A program made the position numbers and the translations under genes. The notes beneath the pieces are model-generated. The model worked only from the letters and a program-made list of their open reading frames with translations. It was not told where the DNA came from and did not search any database. A stretch of 64,000 bases of DNA, taken from Corythucha ciliata (taxonomy: Eukaryota; Arthropoda; Insecta; Hemiptera; Tingidae). Within the stretch, counting starts at the first letter, position 1. The number at the start of each line of letters is the position of its first letter. Of this stretch, positions 1-12,841 are shown piece by piece. The DNA lies in assembly GCA_038030265.1 (NCBI GenBank), contig CM075941.1:44702164-44766163 (forward strand), in the 5' to 3' direction.

Positions 1-650
1 TCGAAAAATGAAGCATTTTGATAGGTTGCTTAGGCTTCACGGACGCATATCGTAGGAAGCATAGAGTAGAAAAATGTGATGGTTTATAAAAATGTGTCAT
101 TTGTTTTGAAGCGCTTAAAGGAGACGTAAAGGTAAAGGTTGGTTTCTGAATACTGGCCACAATAAGAAAAACCAATGTAGGGTACCAAAAATGATAAGGG
201 GTAATTCTGTAACATTTCCTATCAAATTTCCTACCGGATAGTACATACCATGTTATTTCATTCATTTGATTCAAAATCAATGATGTCAGGTGACTTTTCC
301 ATAGAAAAACCGACGAGGAAAAGTAAAATAACCATTAAATAACATCCCCAAGAACACCGCCTCCCGTTTTTTGACAAAATCCAATTTTCCTAAAATCAAA
401 ATCTGAAATATATTTTGATAATTTTGACTAGGATTCAGGAGAGATTTAATTCTTAGTAATCACAATGATACATGGTCAAATCCTGCCTTTATTATTTCTT
501 CACATAAACTTGGTTTAAATAATTGAAAAATTCTACACCGATAAATCCACACAGACACAAAACAGCAAATTTCTTCAAACGAGATTAGGAAAAACAACAC
601 GATAAACTACAAAAAAGATACCTAGACAACTTATCCAAAATTTACGCACA
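1..650. other. AT-rich sequence without a recognised gene
   Basis: I see no open frame, RNA gene or clear repeat here. The sequence is AT-rich and ends at the TA dinucleotide flanking the first fold-back element. Confidence 0.5.
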
Positions 651-3600
651 TACAGGGTGTTTCAGGAGGAATGATCAGGACTTTGACCAGTCGTAGTACT
701 AACGAGGACGAACCAAAATAACCATATGAACATAGGGTCGCAAACGCTTCATTTCCGAGTTACAGGCATTTTTGTCATTTTTCGGCCAAACGCGTTCTTT
801 TCGTCAATAATCATTTCTAGCGTCCTAGCCATTCGTAACAGAACAATACCGATTACCTTTTTGAAAAGAGCACAAATTTTGGGTTTAAGAAACGCCGTTT
901 TAACTAACCAAACTAATGTTTAAGTATTTTATTTCTTGAAAAAGTGCAAATTTGATTTTTACCGTTTCCTTCAAAGACGAATCTTCCGACGTCTACGGTG
1001 GTAAAGGTACGGTTAAATTATTATAACAACATGTCGGTGTTGTAAGCTACAAAATGGCTTTTTAAATTTTTAAATCGACACATTTTTGACTGAGATACTA
1101 CAGCGAACGTTCAGAAATTCCTGATCAGATCATCAAATTAAGCCATATTGCGTCCACCACAAAAAAATAAAAATTAAAAACAGTTGTTTCCGCGTCAATC
1201 TTTGACTATGCAATCATAAATACTTTTGCGATACGCTGTAATGTTATTTAGATTGAAAATGACTCCCCCTCCCCCTCCCATTACAGCCCACCATCAGCCT
1301 TAACTACCCAACAACAAAAGAACAACTTTTAGATCATTGTGGTGAGATTTTGGATATTTCTGATGGGTAAGTGAGGAAGAGGGATGGGAGCAGGGGCGGA
1401 TACGCCCGAAGGGCCAGTGTGGCCGGAAGCCCGATGCCTGCCCCCCCCCCCAACTCTTTGACGGATTCCAGTCCTCCTGAGAAAACTGGTAACTACAGAT
1501 TAATTTTTCTCGGTAATGGTCCTTACAGAATCCCGGAACTGGCCTATTAAGCATAGGTACAATGAGACAAATGAGAAAACCTATCAAGTAGGGTTTTCTT
1601 AAAAACGGGACACCCTTCAACCCATGACTCAAGACACAATGCTGTTTTATAGCGTTTTTCGTTAATTTCAGCCGCGCTGATTAATTAGTGATTTTTCTCA
1701 ATATTGGCCGCAATTTTTGCAACTTTTAGCTATGGACTAGCGTTTTTTTTTTAGGTTTAGGCCCGAAGGTGCCTTCGGAAGCAACAGATTATTGTATTTT
1801 GCTGAATTTTAGCCCCGAGTCAGCGTTATTACTAAATTTTAGTCGTGAATTGGCGTTTTCTCCAATATAGTTGTGAATTAGCCGACTTTTTCATTTGAAT
1901 CCGCGAATGAACGTTTTTTCTTTACTTTATCCGCAAATAGTCCGATTTTTTTTTTTACAATTTTAGCTGAATTATTCTTTTCAATTAAGTCCGCGAAATA
2001 GGATTGTTTCAAGTTTAGCCGCTAAGTAGCGCTTTTTGTCAATTTCATTAGCGAATTAGCTATTTTTCTCAATTTCTGCTGTGGATGAGTGTACCTATGT
2101 CCCAATTTCAGCAACTAATTAGCCATTCTTCTCAATTTTAGTCGTGAATTAGCATTTTTCGAAAATTAGCTTTTCACTTTTTTATCCGCGAATGGGCGAT
2201 TTTCTGCAATTTCAGTTGCGAATTTGTCATTTTTCTCAATTTTAGCCCCAAATTAGCTTATTTTTTCTTCTTATAGCCTTAGTGGGTTTTCTTGCCTTTT
2301 AGCCCTTGAAGAAATGCAAAAACTGGGCCACGTCTCAATTTTACCAACAGCAAATTAGCGTTTTTTCTTCATTTTAGGCATAAAGTGGCATATATAAACC
2401 GCGAATAAGCGATTTTTTCTCAATTTCGGCCTGGATGTTTCATCTAGATATACCGCGAATAAAGCTTTTGAACAGTTTTGGCCACGAATACTAGCGATTT
2501 TTCCCAACTTTTTGCAGCGTTGGTACTTGCCTGCAAGAATAGCATATCAGTACGCCTTCTCATCTTTATCCGCTTACGGACGTAAAATAAAAAACTGGGG
2601 AGCAGCGTAGCATATCGCTTTTGTGGGCTAAATCGGTTATTCAGCTACACTCTTTGCTAATCACCTGCAAGCACTCCTACCCAGGTCGGATGGATTGAAA
2701 ATCGTCGAAAGGAGCCAATATCGCTGTCCAACTGCATGCCAAAAACTCGTTTTCACGTATACAAACATGATCATAGATCCTTAATATCCACATTTTTAGG
2801 CCCCTATATTGGGGAGCCCGGGGCGATCTGGCCCCCTCCGCGGATAAAGTACAGAAAAAGCGCTAATTCATGAATTGAGACAAATGGCTCATTAGCGGCT
2901 AAAATCAAGAAAAATACGAAATCACCGTAAAAACTCAGAAAAAACGATAATTCAACGCTGAAAAGGCGAAAAATCGCTAATCCGTGGCTAATTCACCGAT
3001 AAAATTGAGAAGCGCTGAAGTGAGGAAAAACGCTACTTTGCGATTTAAATGGACAAAACGTCAAATTCGCCGCTTCTAAAGGTAGCTTTGTGCCAGAAAG
3101 TGAAAAAATCGCTAATCCACAGCCAAATTCAGAAAAAGCTTTACGTAGTTCGCGACGAAAATTGGGGAAACCTCCAATTCGTGGCTGAAATCGAAATGCA
3201 CACAAATCTATAATTTTAGCGGCTAAAATGAGGAAAAACACTAATGTGTGGTTATAATCGTGAGGTAAGTTGAGAAAATTTGCTAATTCACAGAAAATTG
3301 AGAAAATGGCAAGCCAACTTTGCAGGAGGCAACTTTGCAGCCAATTAGCAAAAAGCGCTAATTTACGGCAAAAATTAGCCATTTTGCAATTTGCAAAAAT
3401 TAGCAAATAGAGCCATTTTGTAGCTTACAACACCGGCATGTTGTTATAATAACTTAACCGTACCTTTACCACCGTAGACGTCGGAAGATTCGTCTTTGAA
3501 GGAAACGGTAAAAATCAAATTTGCACTTTTTCGCTTTTTCAAGAAATAAAATAAAATAGTTAAACACTAGTTTGGTTAGTTAAAACAGCGTTTCTTAAAC

Positions 3601-3830
3601 CCAAAATTTGTGCTCTTTTCAGAAAAATAATCGGTATTGTTCTGTTACGAATGGCAAGGACGCTAGAAATAATTATTGACGAAAAGAACACGTTTGGCCG
3701 AAAAATGACAAAAATACCTAAAACTCGGAAACGAAGCGTTTGCGACCCTATGTTTATGGTGATTTTGGTTCGTCCTCGTTAGTACTAGGACTGGTGAAAG
3801 TCCTGATCATTCCTCCTGAAACACCCTGTA
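651..3830. mobile_element. Fold-back DNA transposon A, Tc1/mariner-like ends
   Basis: The element proper is 653-3828 and is flanked by TA on both sides (651-652 and 3829-3830), the target duplication expected for the Tc1/mariner superfamily. It starts CAGGGTGTTTCAGGA and ends with the inverse. The inverted repeats are long: about 653-1056 pairs with about 3411-3828, at high but imperfect identity. No transposase frame is visible, so it is non-autonomous. The interior is a ~30-bp minisatellite on the plus strand at about 1660-2590 and in reverse complement at about 2850-3410, so even the middle is roughly palindromic. Superfamily assignment rests on the TA flanks and on the related elements at 16169 and 26870, which keep transposase remnants. 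Confidence 0.75.
1660..3410. repeat. Minisatellite family 1, inside fold-back A
   Basis: These are degenerate units of about 29-31 bp with approximate consensus TTTCTCAATTTTAGCCGCG followed by AATTAGCG. They run on the plus strand to about 2590. From about 2850 the same unit appears in reverse complement (CGCTAATTC...AAAATTGAG). The flip coincides with the centre of the element. Confidence 0.7.
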
Positions 3831-5147
3831 TAACACCATCTCAGATACACCTTGAAAACCTTCAAACATGTAGGTGTGGTATTTATTAATAGGTAACTAT
3901 GTATTTATCAATAGTATTTATTTTGTTGACAAACGTACTGTAATTTACGATACAGTGATTTTGTCAGTATTATATCACTCGAGTGTCAGCTCGACAGTGA
4001 TATAAGACGGGCGTACCACCAACCAGGCAATTCGCACCAAGATGCTCAGGAGTCAGGTCAGGACCATTATTGGATATTATTTATCATTTTCTCATCAGTT
4101 AATTTCTACTTTTGTTCTTGCAGAGAGCTTAATTCGGATAAGGGGGGGGGGGGTTGCAAAAATGATTTTTTTTTCCGCTCTCCAAAATTGGAAACACGCG
4201 CCAAAAGAACTTCCAAGAGTGAGGAAGGTTGTAGAAAGCTAGCGCTTCAAATGGTTGAAGTAGCGAAATTGTTTAACACTCAGAAATATAGCAAATAGAG
4301 ATATTTATTTAGCCTGTATAAAATTACAATTCCCCCCCCCCCACAAAAACGTAATATTTACGCTCTGTAATCCTAGACCGAAGTCTCAAGAATCTCCAAG
4401 ACAACTTCAACGCTTCCTCTGTGCCTCATAGTAACAGCTTCTCATTGAATTGAGAGGCTCGGAATAGAACCACATACCCTTCATGACCATTTGTTAAATT
4501 ACTCTGGAATCTCTTCATAACGAATAAATCTTTCGCCTTTTACTAAAGATTTCCGTGGAGAGGTTCTACTATAATGAGTCTATAACAAATTTTTGGCAGA
4601 GGCTCGCCTTCGGGTGAGCCCTACAAATAGTTCAAATCCCCTACTGTGATACATCTCTGCATTGAACAAGGTAAATCGAAAATTCACGCGTCTTCAAATG
4701 GTCGCATAATGGAAATGCCCCACATACGCCCACGCGTTTTTATTTCACACATAGGACTGAGTGAAAAACCATGCAATTTGTGCTTTAGCTTAGGAGAAAC
4801 TGCAAGACATTCAAATCTTCCCACAGGTTGAATGAGTCATTCATGAGTTAAGTGGAGGGGGGGGGGGGTCAGGAAATCGAGAGGCCGTAGTTGATGGTGG
4901 TGCACTGCGGAATTCCCTTGAAGTAAGAGGGTAATGTTGGGAAACGGTGAATTAGGGAAAGGGGTCGAAGGGGTCTCTCTTCTCTGTCTTCTTCTTTTAG
5001 TCCATTTCATTCTGAAAATGCACTATTGGTCTCGTCGTGATGGAGGCAAACATGGGTCATGTAATGTTTTTTTCATGTTTCAGAACCTCTAGAACACGAA
5101 TTCAGTGGTCTCCGGAATTCATATATATATATATATATAACTTTATG
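3831..5147. other. Gene-free spacer
   Basis: No supported gene. A short dyad lies at about 3970-4010 (ATATCACTCGAGTG against CGACAGTGATATA). G-runs occur at about 4141 and 4858 and an AT dinucleotide run at about 5121-5138. Small open frames here have no recognisable content. Confidence 0.5.
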
Positions 5148-5362
5148 ACCGTTTTCTTGTTAGCACGATAACTCTCGTAGAAGTTAATTTAGCGGAACGC
5201 GGTTTGGCACAAAAATCAGGAGTCATACGACCTCGTTTGGTATTGTATTGGTCCAAATCGGTCGACTTGGTGGGGGGGGGGGGGTAATATGGCTTGAACT
5301 GGTAAAAAAATCACTAGAAATCACCAGTTGATTTTAGAAGCATTACATTCGGTACGATGATT
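5148..5362 (+). repeat. ~210-bp dispersed repeat, copy 1
   Basis: First of three similar copies; the others begin near 9796 and 10095. All share GCACGATAACTCTCG near the start, a shared TTTGGCACAAAAATCA stretch, a G-run of 10 or more after GGTGG, and AAATCACCAGTTGA near the end. I do not recognise the family and saw no terminal repeats or coding potential. Confidence 0.7.
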
Positions 5363-5439
5363 TCATTTTGAAGTAGCCTTTGATTCCAATTAAGTTCAGC
5401 TTAAACAAACCCGGCAGAGTACGAGGGAGGGTCAAACAT

Positions 5440-5555
5440 AAACGAAACAAATCATGGTCTCAACATTACTACTTTTGGGACGGCTTAGGGTATCCGTATA
5501 CAAAATGAAATGCACTCTTCCCGACCGCCAGCTGCCGGAGCGAAATTTTTTTTCA
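5440..5555 (+). repeat. Dispersed ~110-bp repeat around a CCGCCAGCTGCCGG core
   Basis: The segment from about 5445 to 5550 recurs in reverse complement at about 29820-29930 with near identity. Its core also resembles 10760-10800 and 10970-11000. It sits immediately before minisatellite family 1, so it may be the edge of a larger element. Confidence 0.55.
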
Positions 5556-7426
5556 CTTTTGGCCGCAAATTCAGCACTTTGTCACAAATTGCTTACTCGC
5601 AACTTTACCGGCGAATTAACTATTTTTCTCCTTTTTGGCCGTGATTTAACATTTTTATTCTAGTTTTGGCCATGAAAATTGCATCCAGAAACCGTGAGTG
5701 GGCAGTTTATCGATTTTAACACTAGATTTAGCATTATTGTAAATTTTGGCCGTGAATTCTGGGTTGTTCTCAATTCTAGCCGTCAATTCAAGAATTTTTC
5801 CCAATTTTAGTCGCAAATTCATCAGTTTTTCTCAATCTTGACTTTTAAAATAATTAAGGCTCTTCCCCATTTTTTACGCGATTTAGCGTTTTTCCCTCTT
5901 TTAGCCGGAAATTTGGTCATTTCTCAATTTTGACCGTGAATGAGCGTCCCTCTCAATTTAATAACTGTGGATTAGCGTTTCTTGAATTTTATACACAAAT
6001 CACCGCATTTCCAAAATTATAGTCGCAAAATTAGCTCTTTTCCTCATTTTTAGTCACGAATCAGCGTTTTTCTATTTTTTTAACCGCGGAAGAGCACTTT
6101 TTATTTTAGCCGCAAATTGGCGTTTTCCTCTCTTTCAGCCGCGATTCTGACTGTTTCTCCATTTTAGACGTGAATTAGCGTTTTTCTCATTTGAGCTGCG
6201 AATTATAGCGTTCTATTCAATTTTAGACTCGAATTATTGTGTTTCATTTTTTATTATTATTTTTTTTTTTTCAGTTCAGCTGCTTTAGCTCATTTTCTCA
6301 ACTTTAGCCACACGTGACCGTTCCATCTCAATTATAGCAGCAAAATAGCGCTTTTTCCTGACTTTAGCCGTAAATCAGTGCTTTTTCTCAATTTTATATC
6401 CACGAATTTAGGTGATTTCTTTATTTTGGCCGTTAATTGACGTTTTTCTCATTTTTAACTGCGAAATAGCACTTTTTATTCGATGTCACACGTGAATTAG
6501 CACGTTTTCCCAAATGTGGCCACGATCGGCCCTTTTTCACAGCCTTTTTCTTGATTGTAGCTGAAAATCAGCACTTTTAGCCGCAAATCAGCGGTTTTTC
6601 TCAATTTTGGAACGTCAATTTGCGCTTGTTCTCAATTCCACAATGTGAATTCATCCCTTTGTACTAATTTTAGCCATGAATTACTTTAACTGCGGATTCA
6701 GCGGTTTTTCTCAGTTTTAGTCACGAAATCAGCGTTTTTTTCTTGATTTTAGTTGTAACTACGCACTTATTTATCATTTAAGCCGCAAATAAGCTGCGAA
6801 TTAGCGCTTCTTTCCATTTTTGACTTGAGGTATCAATTTTTTTTCCATTTCAGCTGCAAATTAGCTCATTTTTTCAAGTTTAGCCACGCATGAGAGTTCC
6901 TTTGCAATTTTACCAGCGAAATAACGCTTTTTCTCGATTTTACCCGTTCATCAGCGCTTTTTATGCGAGCTCAGATCTTTTCCTTTAGTTCAACCGCGAA
7001 TTCAACGCTTTTCACAATTTTTGTCGGGAATTTCCGTGCCGCAAATTAGCTCATTTTCTCAATTTTAACCGCGTGAATTAACGTTCATCTCAGAGTAGCT
7101 GTGGAGGTGCACTATACATATATTGATTTCAGCCACGAATCGGCATTTTTTTTCAATTTTGGCCTGAAATCAGCGTTTAACTTTTTTTTTAGCCACACAT
7201 TTAGAGCTTCTGAATAATTTTAGCCGCTAATCAGTGCTTTACACAATTTCAGCCGCAATTTAGCCTCTTTTTCTTACTTTTAGCGGCTAATTGTAGCCTT
7301 AAAATGACGCTTTTTCTTTATTACAGCCCTGAATCTGCGTTTTTTTTCAACTTTGGCGCCCTTGAATTACCGCTTTTCCCCAATTTTAGCCATTGGAAAA
7401 AATTTTCAATTTTAGCCATTGACCAT
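5556..7426 (+). repeat. Minisatellite family 1 array
   Basis: About 1.9 kb of the same ~30-bp degenerate unit (CTCAATTTTAGCCGCGAATTAGCG-like), all on the plus strand. Units differ at many positions, so it is an old or error-prone expansion. It abuts the left inverted repeat of fold-back B at about 7427, exactly where B's expected CAGGGTG terminus is missing. Open frames across it are translations of the repeat. Confidence 0.7.
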
Positions 7427-9783
7427 CCAGGAGGAAACGTCAATACTTGCACATATTGTACTACTAAGTGGGGCGAACCAAAATGACTATATGGACATAG
7501 GGTCGGAAACGCTTTGTTTCAGAGTTGCAGGGAATTTAGTGTTTTTAAGCCAAATCACCTCTTTTCCACAAAAAGCGGTTTTAACGGACTAACCGTTCAA
7601 CATAGAACAAAATAAACTACATTTCTGAAAAGAGCACAAAATTTAACATTGGAAAAATCAGGAATAACATATTAAAATCATCTTTATGTACGTTTAGTTA
7701 TTTTTGGAAAAATCGAAAAAGTGTTACGTTGAATTTTCGTGTTTCAATAGGTGGGCATACACGAGCAGACATCTGTGGCAGATTTCATGTTTTTGACAGA
7801 TATCGGTGGTGAAAATTTGCTCGTTAGTGGCCAAGAAACGACGACAGATCAACCGTGATCGGCAAACGATATCGGTTGGAGTTCAAATCCGCCAGATGTG
7901 GTCTGCTGTGGTCCCCCACTAATCAACCGACTTCTTATGAGAGATATCTGGCAAACATAGATCGGCCGATTTCGAATCGGGCGTCGCCCCTTAACGCAAC
8001 GATTTTAACCACCGGAACTTCACTGAACGTGTATTTTCTATTATTTTATCATATGCAGTGGCGTAGGTAGGAATTTGTCCTGGGGGGGGGGGATCAGATT
8101 GAAATCTTAGAAGGGTGAGGGGAGGGGGGTAATTTCACATTTTAGTCATCATTCCACCTAGCCAGCACACTCTTGAATCTGGACATTTTGCTGGCCTCAT
8201 GATAGCCTCAATCTCTAAGTTAGGGGCGATTTTTGGACTCTACTCGCAAATTAGCGCTTTTTCGGCCGAGTGTATCGTTCTTCTCAATTTCATCCGCAGA
8301 TTAGCGGTTTTGCCCCACCCCCTCCCATAGCCATGAATTATTTTCTCAACTTTAGCAGCAAAGTATCGTTTTTATCCCGTGAGTGATGTTTCTTAATTAT
8401 CCACGAGTTTTGGCGTTTTCCTCAATTTTAGCAGCATATTACCGATTTTTTAAATTTTTTTTTACCAGGGGATTAGCACTTTTCTCAGTTTTAGCTGGAA
8501 ATTAACGTTTTTCTTAAGTGTTTTCCACAATATTAGCCGCAAAATAGGGGGACTTTTCATGAATTAGGATTTCGTTGGTTCACCATTCGCAATGCATGAG
8601 CGATTTTTCTCAGTTTACTCGCGAATTTGCGGTTTCTTCACCTATTGCCATAAATTGGCGCTTTTTTTCAATTTCAGCCTGAAAAGTTGCCTTCAGAATC
8701 CGCAAATTGGCGTATATTCCGTTTTTGGCGCAAATTAGAATTTTTCTCAATTTTAACCGCGAATTAGCGCTTTTTCTAAATTGTAGCGGCGACGCGTCGT
8801 AGCGTTTCAAACCTGTGAATTAGCGAATTTTCTCAATTTCAGTCACAAATTGGCGTTTGGCGCAATTTTAGCTGTAAATTGGCGCTTTTTTCCGTTTTTA
8901 GCCGTGAATTAGCAATTTACTCAATTTTTAGGCTTAAAATTAACCTTTCTCTTAATTTTTACCAGGCTGATTATTTTATTTTCTAAATATTACCCGCAAA
9001 TAAGCGGGTTTTCTCATTTTACCACCGCATTAGCAATTTTTTATAACTTTTATAGGTATAGATTATTGCTTCTCGGAAGTTCTAGCTGTGAATTAACCAT
9101 GCATGAATTTGCCATTTTCCTAAATTTTAGTCTAAAAAATGCCTTCAGAAGGTGCGAATTTTGTAAATTTTTTGTTCAAACCTTTTTCAAACCAAAAAAT
9201 TTACAACTATCCATCCATTTCTGTCAAAAAATCATCATTTTAAAATTATAAATTTCACGAGAATTAGCGATGTCTCTCAATTTTAGCAGCGAATTTTCGC
9301 TTTTTCTAAATTTTAGCAGCGTGGTAGCATTCACAACCCGAGCATTACCTACCGAGTTTTGTCAATGTTTGCCAAGAATTGGCGTTTGACTCAATTTAAG
9401 CTGCAAATTAGCCATTTTTTTCATTTTTAACTGGGAATTAGCACTTTTCCCCAATTTGAACTGAAAATTAACGTTTTTCTTATTTCTGGCTGTGCTTTTT
9501 GCTCCCAAAACATAAAGATGATTTTAATATGTTATTCCTGATTTTTCCAATGTTAAATTTTGCGCTCTTTTCAGAAATGTAGTTTATTTTGTTCTATGTT
9601 GAACGGTTAGTCCGTTAAGACCGCTTTTTGTGGAAAAGAGGTGATTTGGCTTAAAAACACTAAATTCCCTGTAACTCTGAAACAAAGCGTTTCCAACCCT
9701 ATGTCTATATAGTCATTTAGGTTCGCCCTACTTAGTAGTACAACATGTGGAAGTTTTGACGTTTCCTCCTGGAACACCCTGTA
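7427..9783. mobile_element. Fold-back DNA transposon B, left end lost
   Basis: The left inverted repeat at about 7427-7688 pairs with 9511-9781. The right end is complete: it closes with CACCCTG at 9775-9781 followed by TA. On the left the first ~10 bp (CAGGGTGTTC) are replaced by unrelated sequence, although CAGGAGGAAACG is kept. The sequence is a different subfamily from A but shares the same terminal layout. Positions 8230-9500 hold minisatellite family 1. No transposase is visible. Confidence 0.7.
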
Positions 9784-9795
9784 TATACATATATC

Positions 9796-10010
9796 TTTCT
9801 GGCCGTTTTCTTTTTAGCACGATAACTCTCGTAAAAGTTTATTTAGCGGAACGCGGTTTGGCACAAAAATCAGTAGTCATAAGACCCCGGTCGGTATTGC
9901 ATTTGGGACCAATCGATCGTGGTGGAGGGGGGGGGCTAATTTGGGCTTGAAATGGTCAAAAAATCACTACAAATCACCAGTTGATTCTAGAAGCATCATA
10001 TTCGGTACTC
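9796..10010 (+). repeat. ~210-bp dispersed repeat, copy 2
   Basis: Same orientation and layout as the copy at 5148, including the internal G-run after GGTGGA. It starts just outside the right end of fold-back B. Confidence 0.7.
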
Positions 10011-10094
10011 CATATTAGACTAGCCTTTGATTCTCATTTTAAATTTTTGAAAAAGTCAAGGTGAAGGGGGTGGTGCCCCCGGAGCGGAATTAAG

Positions 10095-10300
10095 TCTGTG
10101 GTCTTGTAGGCACGATAATGCTCGAAGAAATTAATTTAGTGGAACGCGCTTTGGCACAAAAATCAATGGTCATAAGTCTCCGGTCGGTATTCCATTTGGG
10201 CCCAATCGGTCGTGGTGGGGGGGGGGGGAATAGGGCTTTAAATGGTCAAAAAATCACTACAAATCACCAGTTGAATCTAGAAGCATCATATTCGGTAAAA
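10095..10300 (+). repeat. ~210-bp dispersed repeat, copy 3
   Basis: Direct repeat of the copies at 5148 and 9796. It matches copy 2 closely from the TTTGGCACAAAAATCA stretch through AAATCACTACAAATCACCAG and includes the G-run near 10217-10228. Confidence 0.7.
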
Positions 10301-10692
10301 CATCTGCAATTTGTCAGCTTTCCGACGATGTGCTACAACTGCCATCTACTGCTTTTAGTTCCACAGAAATCAGAAAGCAATCTGAAAAACATCGAGAGCC
10401 TAGGTTAAACTTCCATTTTAATTATCCAACTTTTTTTGCTCTTTCTGTATCAATTGTGTTAATAATGCCACTTTTCATCAATTGGGGATTATTGTTAGCA
10501 ATGGTCATTGTCTGCGGCATTGAGAAACAACAGAATTATTAATTAAACTCAAGAGAAAGGTGCACTCTTTTATTTTATAAAGCCTTTACTTCAAGTGTTC
10601 AAAATGGCCACCATTACTCTTAAGCACATCCTGGACACCTCTAAATTCAGTTGTAGTAATACGCAGGTTCCTCTCTCGTCACAGAATTTGGA

Positions 10693-11065
10693 TAGCACTA
10701 AAACCTAATCCAAAGCTATACGTTGAATCAAACTGATTATGCCCGCCTACCAAAGTAACAAAAAATGTCGCTCCGGCAGCTGGGGTGTCGGACTGTCGGA
10801 TAGAGTACATTTCACGAAATACGAATTTCGTTAATTTAACTAAATTTGCGATTATTCAGCAAGAATGGCTATAAAAATGTAGGGTAACAACGTGAAATAT
10901 TAATTAATGCCGAATAATAGCTAAATAACTGAAAACGTCGAAACTTGTAGTAGTGTAATGCACTTAACCCGACAGCCGGCGGCCGGAGCGACATTTTTTG
11001 TTACTTTGGTAGACGGGCATAATCAGTTTGATTCAACGTATAGCTTTGGATTAGGTTTTAGTGCT
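10693..11065. repeat. Small fold-back element, ~370 bp
   Basis: 10693-10780 is the inverse of about 10983-11065: AGCACTAAAACCTAATCC at one end and GGATTAGGTTTTAGTGCT at the other. The arms include GTTACTTTGGTAG and the CGGCAGCTG-type core shared with 5518-5550 and 29825-29850. It resembles a MITE; I could not define a target duplication. Confidence 0.65.
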
Positions 11066-11921
11066 TTTTATCACGTTAAAATCACAAAACTTGTTCAAAT
11101 TTTTCAGGTCAAAACAAGCGATTTTGAAGAGAAAAATCATTATTTTTTCTAAGAAATCGTAATTTCTGACGAAAAATCTCCAAACAACTAAGAAAACGCT
11201 TATGACTATTTTTGTAAAGGACACTTTGAAGATTTTTTTCTGAATCACGGGTTGTCCGTTCACTCAGATTTAGTGTGGGTAAACGGGGACTGACGTTTTT
11301 TGAAAAAAATTAATTCCCCGATTTGCACGACTTTGAGCCACATTTAAGGGCACATAAAATAGTTAACGTCTATCGAAAATGGCTAATCCTGACAGAACAT
11401 AGTGTGCTCTTTCCGAATCCATCACCAAAAGTTGCAAAAATTCAAATTAAATGCGAGTTTCTCGCCGTTAGTTTAAAAAAATGATGTAAGCCTTAAAAAT
11501 CGTTAGAAAAATCATATCTCGAAGGGTTTTGATTTTCGGACCATGGTGTATATGTTAATTTTGGTCACAAATGAGGCCTACTATCACCAAAAATATTTTG
11601 TCACACTTATCCCCTTCCACCCTGAATATTATTTATTTTTCCCGAAAACAGATTCGCACGAATCTCGTTCCCACTCTCAAATTCAGCTTCAATACTAATA
11701 GTAGACCAAAAAAAATAATTTTGGGGTCCTTTAAAAGGCCCTAAAATCGCCTAAAAATGCTCCTTTTACGTTAATTTTAGGAATTTAAAAAAACATGCAG
11801 GCTGGATATTTTTATCTTAGATTTACCTTATAGCAGTCTACTTTCATGAATTTTTTCAGAATTTTATCTTTGGTGCGTCACCGTCAAAAAATCGAAAAAC
11901 TGGAAAAGGGCCACATTACAG
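11066..11921. other. Gene-free spacer left of the palindrome
   Basis: No supported gene or repeat. Overlapping small frames on both strands carry no recognised motif. Its right edge at about 11922 is the left limit of homology to the right arm. Confidence 0.45.
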
Positions 11922-12828
11922 GGAACCGGGAAAGGGAAGGCATATACATCCCCGGAATGGCGGTGGCAGAGAGCCTGACATTGGAGAAATATGCGACGGT
12001 GTTCCAGGCGGAGGTTGCGGCCATAGAGGCCTGTGCAATTGAACTGGGACGGAAAGGTGTGACAAATAAGCGAATAACGATATACTCGGACAGCCGAGCC
12101 GCCCTCGGGGACCATTTCCAGGTCGGTGGTCAAGTCGGGGGCGGTGGGGGCCTGTAGAGCTAGTTTATCGGCATTTCTGACGGAGGGCAACACGGTTACA
12201 TTAGGGTGGGTACCAGGTCATGCTGGCATTCCCGGTAATGAGAAAGCAGACGAACTGGCCAAGACATGACAGAATATGTCGGCCCAGAACCAGTGGTGGG
12301 GATAGCAAGGGAAGTAGGACTCAGTGAAATCCGGGGTTGGGCGAAAGCGGAAGCCCAGGCACGATGGGAAGCAGAAGACCACTGCAGACAAGCGAAAGAG
12401 GGTATTAAAAGGTATGATGCCAACACGACAAAGTGGCTGGTAGGGTTGGGACGAAAGCAAACTAGAAAGATAGTAGGAATATTTACAGGGCACTTTGTAG
12501 TTCAGAGACACTTGCACATGATGGGGCTAATAGGGTGCCCTACATGTGAGAGGTGTGGAGTGGAGGAGGAGACAACGGGTCACTTAGTGAGAGAGTGTGA
12601 AGGGTTTGCGGCAGCGAGGTTTGCTGTATTTGGGAGGGACAGGTTGACGACCTAGAATTTACCAGGGCTCAGGGGGTCCGTGTACTGGAGTTTCCGGGGA
12701 GGGTGAGGAGGTTTGAGGAGCCGTGCTAGCCCCTCCGTGTCCGGGACCCGCTGGGTATGACGTAGGGGCCCAATTGGTGGCCTTGGCGTCGCCGGACTCG
12801 GCTTGGCCGGGACGCCCCCCCCCCCCAA
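11922..12828 (+). mobile_element. 3' fragment of RNase H non-LTR element (left arm)
   Basis: Inverted copy of the 3' end of the element at 25261-29075. Frames at 11990-12110, 12180-12270 and 12266-12655 cover the RNase H domain (YSDSRAAL, then WVPGHAGIPGNEKADELAK) and the C-terminal zinc knuckle (CPTCERC...H...C). It begins inside RNase H, after the FTDGSK motif that the right copy keeps, because palindrome homology starts there. A one-base deletion near 12648 shortens the last frame relative to the right arm. The 13-bp target duplicate of the right copy follows at 12829-12841, so this insertion predates the inverted duplication. Confidence 0.8.
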
Positions 12829-12841
12829 ATACCTAGAGACT

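Noticed and set aside
1300..1632. 110-codon minus-strand ORF
   Set aside because: No domain, no splice context, low-complexity G/C run inside, and it lies within fold-back A.
4625..4650. GTTCAAATCCCC, like a tRNA B box
   Set aside because: No matching A box, acceptor stem or cloverleaf could be drawn around it; the same holds for the similar word near 7870.
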